Source: Zizania palustris
Taxonomy: Eukaryota > Streptophyta > Magnoliopsida > Poales > Poaceae
Reading direction: 5' to 3'
Length of the DNA stretch: 64,000 nt
Assembly (NCBI GenBank): GCA_019279435.1
Contig: JAAALK010000289.1
Span: forward strand, 91,295,023 to 91,359,022
The translations under genes were made by a program, and so were the position numbers. Below, one piece after another: positions 9,077 to 21,361 of the stretch (position 1 is its first letter; every line of letters starts with the position of its first letter). The notes beneath the pieces are model-generated. The model ran no database searches. It saw only the letters and a list, made by a program, of their open reading frames with translations, and was not told the origin of the DNA.

Positions 9077-10341
9077 ACCGCCCACTAGAGATCCGACGGT
9101 CCTGAAGCGAAGCCGTAGCTGCTACGAAAGCTCCACATCAGGACAAGTTACTTTTAGATAGGATTTTACTATTTTGCCTTTTAGGACCACAGTCTATGTT
9201 AGTCGAGTCTGTAAAAATCCTAAGAGCATATTGGTCATTTCTAGTTTATTTTGGCGTCTGTAAAAAACCCTAAGGGCACATTAGGTTTTTTCTGTTTTAT
9301 TGGGCTGCCTACAAATAGGGCCCCAATCCCCCTAAGGTTTCTTAACTCTTGCAATGCAAAACTCCTAAGTTCACTTTATTGGTGTCTCTTCTATCTTCTG
9401 TTTGCCTTCTGTTAATCCCAGAAAACTCCAGCGCCGCCAACCATATCTTTTCTCATCGCCGGTTTTATTCCTCAAAGAGCGCCACTCATTTCGATCGGTC
9501 AGCTATAGCAACGGCGTTGTAGTCCAAGCAGCTGGTTTTCTGTTCTGTGAACTAGGAAGGCAGTGCGAGCTAGTGCCTGGGATCCAGAAGACGCTAAGCG
9601 GCCTTCTATGTGCGTTGCGTCACACAGTTAAAATCACAGCAGGCAGCAGGAGGTGCTGCTGGTTTGTTTCTTCGAGAAATCCCACTGGCTGTTTCTGTTC
9701 GGGATCAAAGTGCACGACGCAGCGGAAATAAAGGAGCTGGATTACATCTACAGAAGTGGGCCCGGTCAAGCACACCACCACACCAAGATCCAGAAGCTTC
9801 GTTGTTTGATTTCTTCTTCAAGCACAGTAATGATTTTCTTGCCTTGAAATGTTGTTCTGAATATTATTTTGATAAATTAAATCGTTGCGAGCAATTTATT
9901 TTCAGAGTGCACTATGAATCTATTTTTGATGTAACTACTCAGTGCATTTTGATTTATCTGTGAGCATGACATTTATCTACATTTATTTTATCTGATGAAA
10001 TGCCTGAGTACTTGTGATGATTAGATTTGTGCTGATTGAAATGCCTGTAATTTCTAGAATATTCAGCATATACTTGATCAATTGTTTGTACTTTGATGAG
10101 ATTTTTGTGGAAATGATTTTTGAGCTGTGAGCAATCTTAATCTATCTTTAATCACTTTGGTGGTGTCTTTTTGATTAGAATGCCTGTCATATTTAGGCTA
10201 GATTATTTTCGGTGTTTGAGATCTGTTTGTTTCCACTGGTTGTCTTTTGAGGTGCGTTGTGTGTTGGGAGAAGACCAATGATTCGAAAGAATTTTTGAGG
10301 CACCCATTCACCCCCCTCTAGTCGCTATTCTCGGTCCTACA
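9077..10341 (+). repeat. Sirevirus LTR fragment (element S-E), 3' portion
   Basis: This is the right-hand part of a plus-oriented Sirevirus LTR, cut on its left by the family A insertion. It shares CGGTCCTGAAGCGAAGCC..., GTCTGTAAAAATCC and a TATA-like CCTACAAATAGGG near 9307-9320 with the S1, S2 and S3 LTRs. It ends CCCCCCTCTAGTCGC..CGGTCCTACA at 10341. It directly abuts gypsy RT sequence, so it is either a 3' LTR or a solo LTR whose left part lies outside the window. Short reading frames within (9402-9963) fall in LTR sequence and are not called as genes. Confidence 0.8.
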
Positions 10342-10965
10342 ATCTCTACCAACCGACCGATCAGGTCATGAAAGATGTAATTCATGGTTGTCTGATAGGT
10401 CGCTCGTGCGTTCTTCAGGCCAAATGTCATTACTACCCACTTATATAGTCCGATGGCACCTGGACATCGGAAAACTATCTTGTGAATGTCTTCTTCGGCC
10501 ATGAAGATCTGGTTATAACCAGCATTCCCGTCCATGAAGCTGATGACCTTGTGACTTGACGCAGCGTCCACCAATAAATCCACGATTGGCATTGGGTACT
10601 CATCTTTTGGGGTCGCCTTATTCAGATCCCTGAAATCAACACATATTTTGAGCTTCCCGCTTTTCTTCCATACTAGTACTATATTTGACACCCATTCGAC
10701 ATATCGACATGATCTTATGAATCCTACATCATACAGTCTAGTCACCTCAGCCTTGATGTCTGGGTATATTTCTACCTTGAATCACCGAGGTGGCTGTTTG
10801 AATGGCTGATATCCCTATTTTATTGGTAGCCGATGTTCCACGATCGATCGGCTTAATCCTGGCATCTCATGATACTCCCATGCAAAGCAATCCTTATATT
10901 CTCGCAACAATGTGATCAGCTCATTCTTCATCTCGTTCGGGAGCTGGGTGCTTATGAAGGTTGGC
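10342..10965 (-). pseudogene. Ty3/gypsy reverse transcriptase, N-terminal part
   Basis: Recognisable blocks on minus are: linker CFAWEYHEMPGLSRSIVEHRLP (about 10830-10895); RT entry GFIRSCRYVEWVSNIVLVWKKSG; KICVDFRDLNKATPKDEYPMP; the palm motif FMDGNAGYNQIFMAEEDIHK; and TFGLKNARATYQTTMNYIFHD. The sequence stops at RLVEI, immediately before where YIDD is expected, because S-E inserted there. Stops upstream of 10745 show decay. The closest homologue in the window is the plus-strand RT at 57608. Confidence 0.8.
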
Positions 10966-11214
10966 CTCAGTCTGTCGCTAGGTCCAAAATCTACTTCTTG
11001 AAGCTCATCGGCTACGTCAAAACCCAGACCGAGCTTGCCCCCATCCCATCAATGTGGTCTTCGTAAGGCGAGTCTGGGCTGCCCATTGCGGGCTAGCTCG
11101 ACTTTGTCGTCTGGTCCTTGCTTGGTATGTTGACGGTAGTCGGAATGGTGTCATTGTTCTCGCCCGTCGTGGTAGAGTCATTGGAGATGGTCCCACCGGG
11201 CGTGCCAAAAAGTG

Positions 11215-12276
11215 TGTTGGTGTGCTTTTTGGTCACACATTGACACACACGTGGCTTGGGAGATTTGCTTAACTCTAGTGCAGGTTCTACGTCTTAGAAA
11301 AGGGTTTAAGGGCATGCCAATCAGTTTGACCCTACAATTGATAATGGATCGAAAAAGATAAATGTTAGTAGCATAGCCGACCAACTGTCAAGCCGATGAC
11401 TGTGGCAGAATGGGTAAAATCATGAATCAGTGTGCTGATCAGCCATAAGGCCGATAGCCCAAGTTGACCCGATCGAGCGAGCGCGCCATCAGTCAATGGA
11501 AAGGATAGAATATGCATACATGTCGATGTGCACCCTTCGACGGTGAATATGATGCGGATATGAATTAAAGATAACCTATCAGCTTGTACTCTAATAGAAA
11601 TAAATAAAGCATGATAGATAACAGATCTATATCATGGAAATCATCACAATAACTACATTGGACCTAACCAAGACAGTAGCTAGTCACGATGATCTGAACA
11701 ATATATCAACGAGTCGGGCAAACTTTATTTAGATGAACAGTATACATCATGAAAAAGATACAATAGTAAGAGATGTCAGACTTAACCGATGAAGCCTTAG
11801 ACTATCAGACGTAGATCACATCAATCTAAGAGATCAAACCTAACTGATGCAGCCATAGACCTAGACAAATACACTGAAAATAACCAACGATCGTGCTGTA
11901 TCACCATTCTCCTCAAGAGATCGAACTGAACCAATGCAGCCATGAGGATACTAACCTAGTTGGCACAGACCTCTTCGCCGGAGATCAAAATGATGCAGCC
12001 TAGCTCCGAGCGCCCGAGTCTCGCCGGATAACCTTGGGGCTCAAGGGATAAATATTTATAGTCCATAGACTTGTCATCCAAGTAACTTATCTAGCCGGCT
12101 CTAGAAGAATCTGTAACCACCTTTTGCTCTTATCTCCATCGGCTCCTCTTCCGATCATACATCTGTTGTGGACGGACTCCTTTGACTTTCTTTGACCGGA
12201 TCTTCTTTGACCTTCTGTTGTTTACTGCGCGCCTTCCTTTGTGGGCCTTGGGCTTTACCAAATCTCGGTGTTAATA
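11215..12276 (-). repeat. 5' LTR of D' (family D)
   Basis: The LTR is 1062 bp. On minus it starts TATTAACACCGAGATTTGG and ends CACACCAACA. It aligns with 30176-31257 and 56486-57607 at both ends. The start is TA instead of TG, as in the copy ending at 57607. CACTA-2 sequence begins at 12277. Confidence 0.75.
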
Positions 12277-12705
12277 GTACCTCTATTTCGATGCCACCAG
12301 GTCAATGGTACAAAAGTCATTATAGTCGATAAGTATGGATTCACGAGTGTAAATCTAACTCAGGTTGGCTATAAAGACAAACTTTTCGTGCTCGCTAAAC
12401 AAGTTGCTCAAGTTTTCTATGTGCCTGATACAACAAATAAGAAACTTCATGTTGTCCTAGCTGGAAAGAGACGAATTGTGGGTATTGAAAATGTGGTTGA
12501 TGAGGATGAGTACAATCAGTTTGATGAGATACCACCTTTTGCCACCTCAATTATGCCACAAGTTAAACTAGATGAGCAAACTCCATACCTGCGCTCCGAT
12601 CATTTTGAAGGATTGTACGTTAAGAAAGTGAGAAATAGAGACGTACATGTATTGAAAAGTGTAAAGTTTAAATTGTATATATACATGCAAGTGTTTTACA
12701 TGTAG
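12277..12705 (+). pseudogene. CACTA TNPD C-terminal part, DUF4216 domain (CACTA-2)
   Basis: The translation reads VPLFRCHQVNGTK, then VDKYGFTSVNLTQVGYKD, QVAQVFYVPDT and VDEDEYNQFDEIPP. This is the DUF4216 module at the C-terminus of plant CACTA TNPD proteins. It is about 60% similar by eye to the same module of CACTA-1 at 46190-46576. The rest of the gene lies to the left, outside the window, beyond the nested insertions. The ATG at 12241 belongs to D' LTR sequence, so no start is assigned. Confidence 0.75.
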
Positions 12706-13168
12706 TGTTCAAATACTGAGATATGTGGGTATTTGTACAATTTGTACTGATTTAGGTATGTAATATATATTTGCAATATGTGACATAACTTGAAATATAG
12801 AAGTACTACTGAGTTAGGTATGCAATATATATATATATGCAATATGTTGTGTCATAACTTGAATTCTGGAAATACTACTCATTAGTGACGGGCAACAACT
12901 ATTGTCCGTCACTAATGAGCATTACTGACGTGGAAACAATACTGTTCGTCACTAAAGATTATTTTGTAAAAATACTACTTTGATCTCATTACTACTGACG
13001 TTTAGTGGAGGTAAGTAGCTGACACATTAATTGTTATTGTCATCCTTTAAATACACTGGTTGCTTGCATTTGGACTTCAAAACATCAGATTTTTGCTCTT
13101 ACTCTTCTTGCTTCTTTCTTTGCCATGGGGGTTTGTGGTGGATGTTGCCTAACTTTATGCATCCACAA
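12706..13168. repeat. CACTA-2 3' flank with foldback subterminal-type repeat
   Basis: This is AT-rich non-coding sequence with short TATATA runs. A near-perfect hairpin lies at 12879-12919, with arms CTCATTAGTGACGGgCAACA and its complement. The GTGACGG...CCGTCAC theme recurs at 16310-16510, as expected for CACTA subterminal repeats that bind the TNPA-type protein. A 5-bp target duplication CACAA (13164-13168) marks the solo LTR insertion. Confidence 0.6.
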
Positions 13169-16100
13169 TGTGACGCCCCGATTTTATCGAATCAGAACAT
13201 TATTGAATTTCCATAGAAAAACAATAATAACAAGAGGTTCATGATGCGACAATGTACATACGGTCAAACATCTGTGGTTCGCAGACCACATTATTACATA
13301 AGTGTAAAATTAAAAGAAATTATGAAAATGAATTGCATGATGAACATCTTCTTCAGGATCGTGTTCTTGACTGGGTCGCTACTCCAGACCATCCTCCTCA
13401 TAGTATGTAGCCTCTGAAGTGTTTGTCCAACGGGTATGAGTACAAAAGTACTCAACAAGCTACCAAGAAATGCAATAATAATGCAGGGTGATAATAAAGG
13501 AATGACAAGGGTTTAAAGTGCGGAAAAGTACATTTTTAGTTGCAGCATTTAGTGTAGTCAAATTTAAGCATGCAGAATAATAAACATGAACAGTGTAACA
13601 TCATCTAACTCGAGGAGTATATTTTCCCTCCTCGCTCAATAGTCCTTACATGCCAAGTCATCATGCAACACTCATAAATGTAAACTAACTGCGAGTAGTC
13701 ACGCAACCCGCCCTTGACCGTGGGCTCGGCTTTTCGAAAAGATTTAAACTCTGATCAGAGGTGTACCACTGTACCCACAAGGCACACACTCATTCCCTAC
13801 ACCAAGGTGTAACGAGATTACCCATACCATGGGAACTCGTGCCAAAACCTCAGCATGAAATTCTCCAAGCCGATAACACCCGCTCTAGGTTTCGCTGGCA
13901 CGCCCGGCCACTCAAGGCTAACGTCGCACCCCCTTTTGCATCACGTCGGTACAAGCCGCTTCTTGACCCATATCCAAGTGGTGCCTCAAGTTGGAACACT
14001 CCATACCTTAGTTAAGACTTACCCACTAGACTTGTGGTTAGTACGGAAATGTATTGCAACGGATCCCGCAGACCAATCCTTATAGTGCCCCGGGTGCTAC
14101 CGAACAATGCCCTAGCTTGAACCCGGAACCCACCATGCTTACACACTTAACCAAACTCTATCACCAACAGAATTCCAGGGATGAGAATAACGGGGATCAT
14201 ATAATGGAACCCAAATCTCTACGACTCATTTTTAACCTATAGCAGTTGTGCCAATACATTGGACACTATATAATAGTACTAATAATATGGTGACAAGGAG
14301 TTTAGGCTCAATAACATGGCTTGGGTTTGCACTTCAAGGTCGGGGATATAAATAAATATAATGTAAGGCTTTCAATTTGACTAATGCATGTATAACCTAT
14401 GTGTTTTAGCGATAGTTTAAGAAAACTATGTTCAATATGCTCAAAACTTAGTTTTGCGACTTGCCTTGTTCAGCGAAAGGTGACGGGGGAACTTCCGAGT
14501 AATATTCCGGCTCCTCGGCAGCATCGTAGTCTTCTCGATACACATAATAAACATTACATTCAATAAACATTCCAAAATCACATAACAAACATAAAGGTTT
14601 TGATTGGGCTAAAATACTTGAATTGAAGTCATTAACTATTCTGAAATTATTATTTAAATTTTTAAGACAATTTTATGGAGTTCTAGATTTTTCTAAAAGA
14701 ATTATGAATTTACCCTAAAGTGTTTTTAAATAATTTATTAAATAAAAATAAAATGTCGCGATAGGGCGGCTGCGGGTGAGGCGAGAGTGCTAAGTTGACG
14801 TGAACGACTAGGATTAAAACATTGAAACGGTACGCGATGGAGGGCTCAGATTGAACACGGGTTTTAAATACTAATGGACGATCCAGATTAAAACATACCA
14901 TTTCGCTGTGATCCGATGTGCTAGATTAAACCGAAAGTGCGATCTAATTTACACCGTCCGATCACGATCGCACGGTCGTGATTGAATCCAATATGGCACG
15001 GGTACTTTACCCATGCCGGTCGTCTTCTTCGGCGACGGCGACGGCCTAGCGGCCATGGCAGGTGACGATGACTGGAGCTAAGGGTTAAAATGGACCCAGG
15101 ATAATGTGGCGGTCAAGATGGTATCGTTGGCGAGGCTTAGGGTCGTCGAGCGTGGCCGACGTCGAGCGGGGGTGGCGAAGAATTTTGGGTCCTCATCGGC
15201 GGCGGAGTTTCGGTGGGTCTCGTTGGCGAAGGAGTGGTGGCCGAGGTCGGGGTGGCGTCGGTGGTCACGATGGTGTGGTCACCGAGGGCGGAGGAGGACT
15301 CCGGCGACGGCGAGTGGTGGCTGGAGTGTGGGCGGTGTTGTAGCGTTAAAACGTGGAGCACAGACGTTCGGTTTGGTTTTGGTGCAGGCGTATGTGATGG
15401 GGTGAAAGAGGGAGTGCCAGGGGTTTAAATAGGGACGTCGGCGGGGTAAAAGGGGCGGTGTAAACATGGAAAGCCGAGGGGGGTTTTCAATGCCGCCGGT
15501 GAGGTCCTGCCATGCACGAGGGCTGTGATCCCAGGGCTTAAACGTGTCACTCAATGGAGGGAAATGGTCGGTGGGTCTCGGGGGGCAGTAATGTGACGTC
15601 AATTTAATGGGAGGGGGCCGGCGTGAGAGGATCATGGAGCGAGGTCATCGGTCGGCGGAGTTTAGGGGGAGTGGCATGAGGTGGACGATGAAACTAACAG
15701 TGAGGGCCCACTGTTAGTGGGGCGCAGGGGCACGAGCGTGGCAACGGGCGGGGCTGACTGGTGGGGTCGAGCTCGGCCGAGAGGGTGGGGGGTTGGCACC
15801 GACAGGTGGGATCGAGGCTTTAGGCGCCCACGCGTGGAGAGAGGAGGGTCGCTGATGAGCGGGGTCTGCTTGTCAGAGAGGGGCTCAGGGTGGAGTGGGC
15901 TGGGCCGGCCGGTTGAGGTAGAAAAGGGGAAAGGGGCCATTACTGTTTAAATTCATTTCAGAATAAAAATAATTGTTTAAATTGATTTAAAATATTTGGG
16001 TTGCTTCCAAGGGTGATAAAAATTTGTAAAAACTCTCAAAAACAGGCCTTGGCCTTGGGATCACATATAAATTTTCTTAGGCTCTGGTTTGGACATTTTC

Positions 16101-16216
16101 TCTAGGTTTTAGTTTATTTGGGTATATATAGCCTTAAAGAAAATTCAAGAATAATCTTTTTCAGAAAAATATAAATAAATTGTATTTTTATTTCTTTGGA
16201 AATTTGGGGTGTGACA
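13169..16216 (-). mobile_element. Solo LTR, 3.05 kb, chromovirus (Tekay/Del)-like
   Basis: The ends are TGTGACGCCCCGATTT and AAATTTGGGGTGTGACA, flanked by the 5-bp duplication CACAA at 13164-13168 and 16217-16221. TG..CA ends with a 5-bp duplication and no coding capacity indicate a solo LTR. Long LTRs opening TGTNACNCCC are typical of Tekay/Del chromoviruses. A TATA-like CCCTATTTAAACCCC on minus near 15421-15435 suggests minus orientation. The GC-rich block 15000-15930 gives short frames on both strands that I reject as genes. Confidence 0.7.
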
Positions 16217-16715
16217 CACAAGCATGTGGAAGCATCGGACCAGGCTTCATTCCTCACAAACTATGCCATGACTTCGTTTATGAGAAGCACAATACTGGTG
16301 TGGTCGCATTAGTAATACCAGTATCATAAACACTTGTGCGGTCATATTTATATGTGACTGCACAAGTGTAGTTACCACCCGTCACTACTGGAGTCATCAG
16401 TGATGTGTGGAAACTATGACCCGTCACTGATGACTCCCCACAGTGACGGGTGGTAGTTACCACCCGTCACTAATGACACCCCGTTGTGATGGGTGATAGT
16501 TACCACCCATCACTGATGACTCCCGCTTATAAATAGGCGTGCCCTAAAGTGAATCAATATGCTTTCAATTCTTCCAACCGTAACCCTAGCCTTTAGCACC
16601 ATCGTCATCGCCTTCATGCTCCTCACCGCCCCCAACATTCTTTGTTCCGTCGTGCGTGGTTGTTCGTTACGTCCCACGTGGCCTGCATCTCGCCGTCCAT
16701 TCCGCCGCGCATGGC
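16217..16715 (+). mobile_element. CACTA-2 continuation: subterminal repeats and promoter/leader
   Basis: Sequence resumes after the solo LTR with tandem palindromes of the type GTGACGGGTGGTAGTTACCACCCGTCAC (16444-16471, others at 16300-16520). A TATA box, TTATAAATAGG (16527-16537), follows, then a CT-rich leader with an ATG near 16560. The S2 retrotransposon interrupts the leader at 16716; it continues at 27634 and then becomes AT-rich and intron-like. The probable role is the promoter of the second CACTA gene (TNPA type). The protein itself is not visible. Confidence 0.55.
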
Positions 16716-18461
16716 TGTAGGACCGAGAGTAGCGACCAGAGGGGGGGGGTTAATGGGTGCCTAAAAAAATTCTTTCTAATCAATGGCCTTCTACCAACAC
16801 CCAACACTCCTCAAAAGACAACCATCGAAAATGAAACAGATCTCAAGCATGAAAAATAATCTAGCATAAAATGATCGGTGTCCTAAAGAAAAAGACACCA
16901 CAACAGTGATTAATGGCATATTAAGATATCTCACAAAACAAATGACATCCCCACAACAATCTCACCAAAACACTAAAAATCCATCATGCATAAGTAGAAT
17001 ATCCACAGTTTATAGGCAGTTCATCAAGTATGAGCAAACATAATATTTATTGATTTAATTAGACAAAAATTAATGCAGTAAATAAACACCGCTCTCAGAT
17101 GTATCAGTGAATATTCATCGTGTAAATAGAATAATTTTTGCATTTATTAAAACAGATTCAGAAAAAGAACTACCAAAATAAATGAAAGCGCACGGATAAC
17201 AAGAAAGGTTATTGTTTCTATTTTTCAAAACGTGAGTGCCTGTTCTTCTCAGTGTTGCTCTGCAAACTTCCTGTTGTGTACGTTGAACATCACGTGCTAG
17301 TACACAAGTGTTGCAACTATACGTTGCTTCTGGGCTCTTCCACTGCTGCCACACACAGAACACAAAGCAGCAACACTCCATACTAGTGCTTATGGAAGGA
17401 AAGAAACCCGAGCCTACACAAGTACCAAGGAAAAAACAACTGAGGTAAAAACTAGAGGGAAATTCATGTGCACCGGTTGGAGAAACAACGAAAGGCACTG
17501 TAGATCGAGGCCACGTGTCGATGACCCTAGCGAAGACGCTGCTGCTGCTCTTGCCCGCTCACTAGAGATGCCTTGGCGTGAGAACGACCGGCGCGGCTAC
17601 CAAGTCCTTAGGCGGAGATTCACATGAGCATAGAGAAAGCCCGTATGGCTGCCAAAACAGAGGCAAATAGCGATAGGGATGATGCGATTTCTGGGGAGGA
17701 ACAGGAAACTGCGGCGGCGCTGTAGGAACAACAAAAGCACATCGATGGCGCTACAGGAACAGAAGAAAGCAATTTCAGGAATTTTGGTAAAGTGAACTCT
17801 GATTTGATTTCAAGTGAGTTGAGAAACCCTAGGGGTAATTGGGGCCCTATTTATAGGCAGCCCAATAAATCAGAAAAACCCCAATTTACCCTTAGGTTTT
17901 TTTACAGACGCCGAAATAAACTAGAAAAGACCAAAATGCCGTTAGGATTTTTACAGACTCGACTAACACAGATTGTGGGCCTAAAAGGCGAAATAGTAAA
18001 ATCCTGACTAAAGGTAACTTGTCCTGATGCGAAGCTTTTGTAGCAGCTACGGCTTCGCATCAGGACTGTCGGATCCCCGATGGGCGGTCTTGGATGGTTG
18101 GGTCGGTTTTACGCCGAAACCAACAAAGCGTCTGCTGTCTTCGCACCGGGTACCCAGATTAGGCCGGCTTGATTCCGCAGCTCCCTCAGCCCAGCAATCG
18201 CTCACCACCCATTTAACTGGGTCAAACCTGGTCAACAGACTAACGGATCCCTTGTCGTTCCTAGCCCATGTACCTTGATTGGGCTGGCCCAACTCCGCAG
18301 CCCCTCTGCCCAGTAGTCGCTCACCGCTTGTGTACCTGAGTCACACGTGGCCCATGAAATGACAGGTCTCGACTCCTCTCTCTCTTCATTGTTGACTTTC
18401 GTTGACAATCACTCATCACTTCCGAAGCCATGAGGCCGATGATCTTCAACATGGCACCTCA
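16716..18461 (-). repeat. 3' LTR of S2
   Basis: The LTR is 1746 bp. On minus it starts TGAGGTGCCATGTTGAAG and ends CGGTCCTACA. A TATA box (TATAAATAGG) lies at about 17846-17855 on minus. It shares its outer half with S1 and with the remnant 5' LTR at 26804-27633. It has no 15-bp minisatellite. Confidence 0.9.
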
Positions 18462-18475
18462 ATCTCCCCCTTGAT
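18462..18475 (-). promoter_or_regulatory. Polypurine tract of S2
   Basis: On minus this reads CAAGGGGGAGAT immediately before the LTR start TGAGG. It is the expected plus-strand DNA primer. Similar G-rich motifs upstream, around 18708-18720, 18741-18752, 18853-18862 and 18869-18880 (AGGGGAAG, AGGGGGAGTT, CAGGGGAGTT, GAGGGGGGGC), form a multiple polypurine pattern reported for Sireviruses. Confidence 0.75.
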
Positions 18476-19840
18476 GAGTGCATTGTCAACACCCGCTTCA
18501 GAACCTGCAAAACATGTGGAAACACGAAAACAAAAACACAAGAGGATAGAAGGAAGAAAATAAAATAAAAGGTTTAACCTAATGACGAAAAGCCAAACAA
18601 AAGCCAGAAAACGGTCATTATGGTTAAATAAAAATAAAAACTCAAACGAGTGCAATCTCTGAATTATCAACAAGGATAACCAAAGAGTAAAGGCAAAAGA
18701 GACTAAAACTTCCCCTGAAATAAATGCCAGAGAAAGCCAGAACTCCCCCTAAACTCTTCTAAAAGATCAAGTAACCAAAAATTTCTACCCCTTGTTGACA
18801 ATTAGACTCATCAAGTAAGATTAAATGCACTCAAAAAAGAGACATAAACTCAAACTCCCCTGGAATATAGCCCCCCCTCAAAATATGCAATGAATGCAAC
18901 TGGGGTGCATGTGGAGTGTAAAAAGCATGCTTCTCAGATTTGATTGACTGCAATTACAACATCTAGCAAGTATAGCACAAAATACTATCTAAGACACATG
19001 GCATGATCGGTGCAATAGATGATATTCAAAGAAAGTCATTAGCACGCATTTATATATTTTTTCAAATAAAAGCATCACCACATTTTCTAGTCAACAAGCA
19101 AGGTAAAACATGAGATGCAAAGGCTAGCTGATATTTACCAAGATAAGCATTGTCCATAACAAAGAGCTTCAACAAACTTGTTATCTTTTTTATATCTAGG
19201 CTTTTTCTTTTCCTTTTTCATTTTTGCCAGGGGTTATTTGCATGTTAACCTTATGCTAATCGACCAAGTCAAGCCTAGGCCAGAACAAGACCATCAAAAT
19301 CTTAAGACATTGGGCTTGGCATACATTACAATGTCCTAGTTCATACCAAAGTGCTGTGGTAAGCAGTCCAAACAATGCAATGCGACACAACAAACTTACT
19401 TGGATCTTTTCAATTAAGCATAAAAGGCATGGATTTTTCATTTTTATGATTTTTATCATTTTATAACATATTTTCCATGTTAAAGCATATAGATATCCAA
19501 GTTGCATATCTGCATCTAAGTAAGGAACTAGCTATCAGGCATGTAAAAGATAGCAAAAGCATTCAACCTACACATGCTAGTTACCAGAAGCAATGGTGAC
19601 CATTTTTCAATTTTAAAGCATAAAATCCATGCATATGACAGATATCAGATATATCATGTGAACTGAAGAAAATCATGATCATCGACAAGTATTCAAAATC
19701 ATATACTAGCTAGAATAAGTAAAGAAATTCAATCATATAACAGAAGCAAGCTCAAAGTGTGATATGTGAATATGCATGATATGAATTCACACAAAAAGAC
19801 TTCAGAAAAAGTAAAGAAGAAAGAAAAGACTCAAAATATC
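18476..19840 (-). other. Sirevirus 3' non-coding region of S2
   Basis: This stretch of about 1.36 kb lies between the pol stop and the polypurine tract. It is AT-rich and has no credible gene. It contains the repeated polypurine-like motifs noted for the tract. Sireviruses are known for long, motif-rich 3' regions. The minus frame 19256-19507 is a chance frame. Confidence 0.6.
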
Positions 19841-21319
19841 CTAAAAAGGATACACAACTCCCAAATCCCCTCGCAAACGCTCAAATGTAGACTGATCTAG
19901 GGATTTGGTGAGAATGCCAGCCAACTGATGATGGGTATCAACATGCACAAGGACAATGACACCTTTCTCATATTGATCCCTCAAAAAATGAAAGCTCACA
20001 TCGATGTGTTTGATTTTTGAATGAAGACATGGGCTTTTCCCTACGCTAATCACGCTGGTGCTATCACAAAACAAAGGCACTCTGGCAGGGAAAGACAACC
20101 CAAAATCTTTCAAAGTGGAAACCATCCAAACAAACTGTGAGCAGTAGCTAGCAGCAGCTACGTACTCAGCCTCAGTAGTGGAAAGCGCAACTCTAGATTG
20201 CTTACGAGAAGACCAAGAAACAAGTGAATAATCGAGAAAATGGCAAGTACCGGAAGTAGGCTTGCAATCCAGTCGGTACCGACCAAAATCAGCATCGGAA
20301 AAGCCAGATAACTCAAGAGATGATGATGCTGAATAATAAAGACCGAGATGAGGCACATAGGTAAGATACCTGAAAATGCGCTTGTCAGCCTGCCGATGAG
20401 ATGCGCGTGGTGAAGACTGGAAGCGCGCGCACAGTCCCACAATGAACTATATGTTCGGTCTTGTCACTGTCAGGTACAAGGGCGATCCGGTCATCCCTCG
20501 ATACTCTCTCTCGTTGACCTTGACGCCGCTCTCATCCTTGTCCAGGCCCCCAAATGTGCCCATGGGTTTCATCTGAGGCTTCAGCTCTCCACTGAAGTCG
20601 AACTTCTTTAGCATGTCCCACGTGTACTTGCTCTCGTGGATGAAGATGCCATCCTTGGTCTGCTTGATCTTGAGCATTAGGAAGTACTTGAGCTCACCCA
20701 TGAGGCTCATCTCAAACTTGCTAAGCATCTGCTCTGAAAACTTGGACACAAGCTCATTAGTAGAACCACCAAAAATAATGCGTCCACATAAATCTGAGTA
20801 ATCAAGAAATCTAAGCCTACTCTCAGCAAGAGAAGAGTTTTGTCCACAGAACCCATCACAAAGCCATTCCCCAACAAAAACTACTTTAAACGATCATACC
20901 AAGCCGTGGAGGCTTGCTTCAGACCATATAAAGCTTTCTGCAACTTGAAAACATGTCGAGGAAACTTAGGGTTCTCAAAACCGGGGGCTGCCTAACATAG
21001 ATCTCCTCCTCTATGTACCGTTCAGAAAAGCACTCTTGACATCCATTTGAAAAAGCTTAAAACCTTTAGAAGCAGCGAATGCCAAAAGTATGCAAATGGA
21101 CTCAAGATGGGCAACAGGGGCGAAAGTCTCCTCAAAATCAATACCCTCTTTCTGGCAAAAACCCTGGGCTAGTAATCGAGCTTTGTTGCGCACCACAACC
21201 CCATCTTCACCTTGCTTGTTCTTAAACACCCACTTGGTGCCTATGGGGTTGCAACCTGGTGGCAGCTCAACTAGTGTCCAAACCCGATTGCGAACAAAGT
21301 TTTCGAGCTCTTCTTGCAT
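19841..21319 (-). pseudogene. pol: Ty1/copia RT and RNase H of S2, broken
   Basis: RT begins near 21319 (CNPIGTKWVFKNKQGEDG, FEETFAPVAHLES, FQMDVKSAFLNG). The frame is lost about 21010, and the palm YVDD region near 20770-20790 carries a one-base loss. RT resumes at 20749-20447 (GELKYFLMLKIKQTKDGIF). RNase H runs 20440-19841 with LSGFSDADFGRYR, VSWSSRKQSRVALSTTEAEY and SPCLHSKIKHIDVSFHFLRDQ, ending with a stop at 19841. At least three frameshifts or stops separate the pieces, so no functional polyprotein is made. Confidence 0.85.
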
Positions 21320-21361
21320 GGCATTTATCCAATTTGCATCAGATAAAGCATGAGCAACATC

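Larger units (their letters stand above)
10342..12276 (-). mobile_element. Internally deleted Tat-type gypsy element (family D, copy D')
   Basis: Read on minus, this has a 5' LTR (11215-12276), the leader TTTTTGGCACGCCCGGTGGG (about 11190-11214), then almost at once the protease-RT linker and RT, cut at 10341 by the S-E LTR. Gag and protease are missing, so a deletion joined the leader to the linker near 11050-11180. The LTR and leader match copies at 30176-31257 and 56486-57607. The element sits inside CACTA-2 coding sequence, which resumes at 12277. Confidence 0.75.

Noticed and set aside
12241..12276. ATG at 12241 as start of the DUF4216 protein
   Set aside because: Those codons are the end of the D' LTR; the CACTA coding sequence begins only at 12277.
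15104..15950. GC-rich Arg/Gly/Trp-rich frames on both strands
   Set aside because: They lie inside a solo LTR with high GC content; no domain, and overlapping frames on both strands are equally open.
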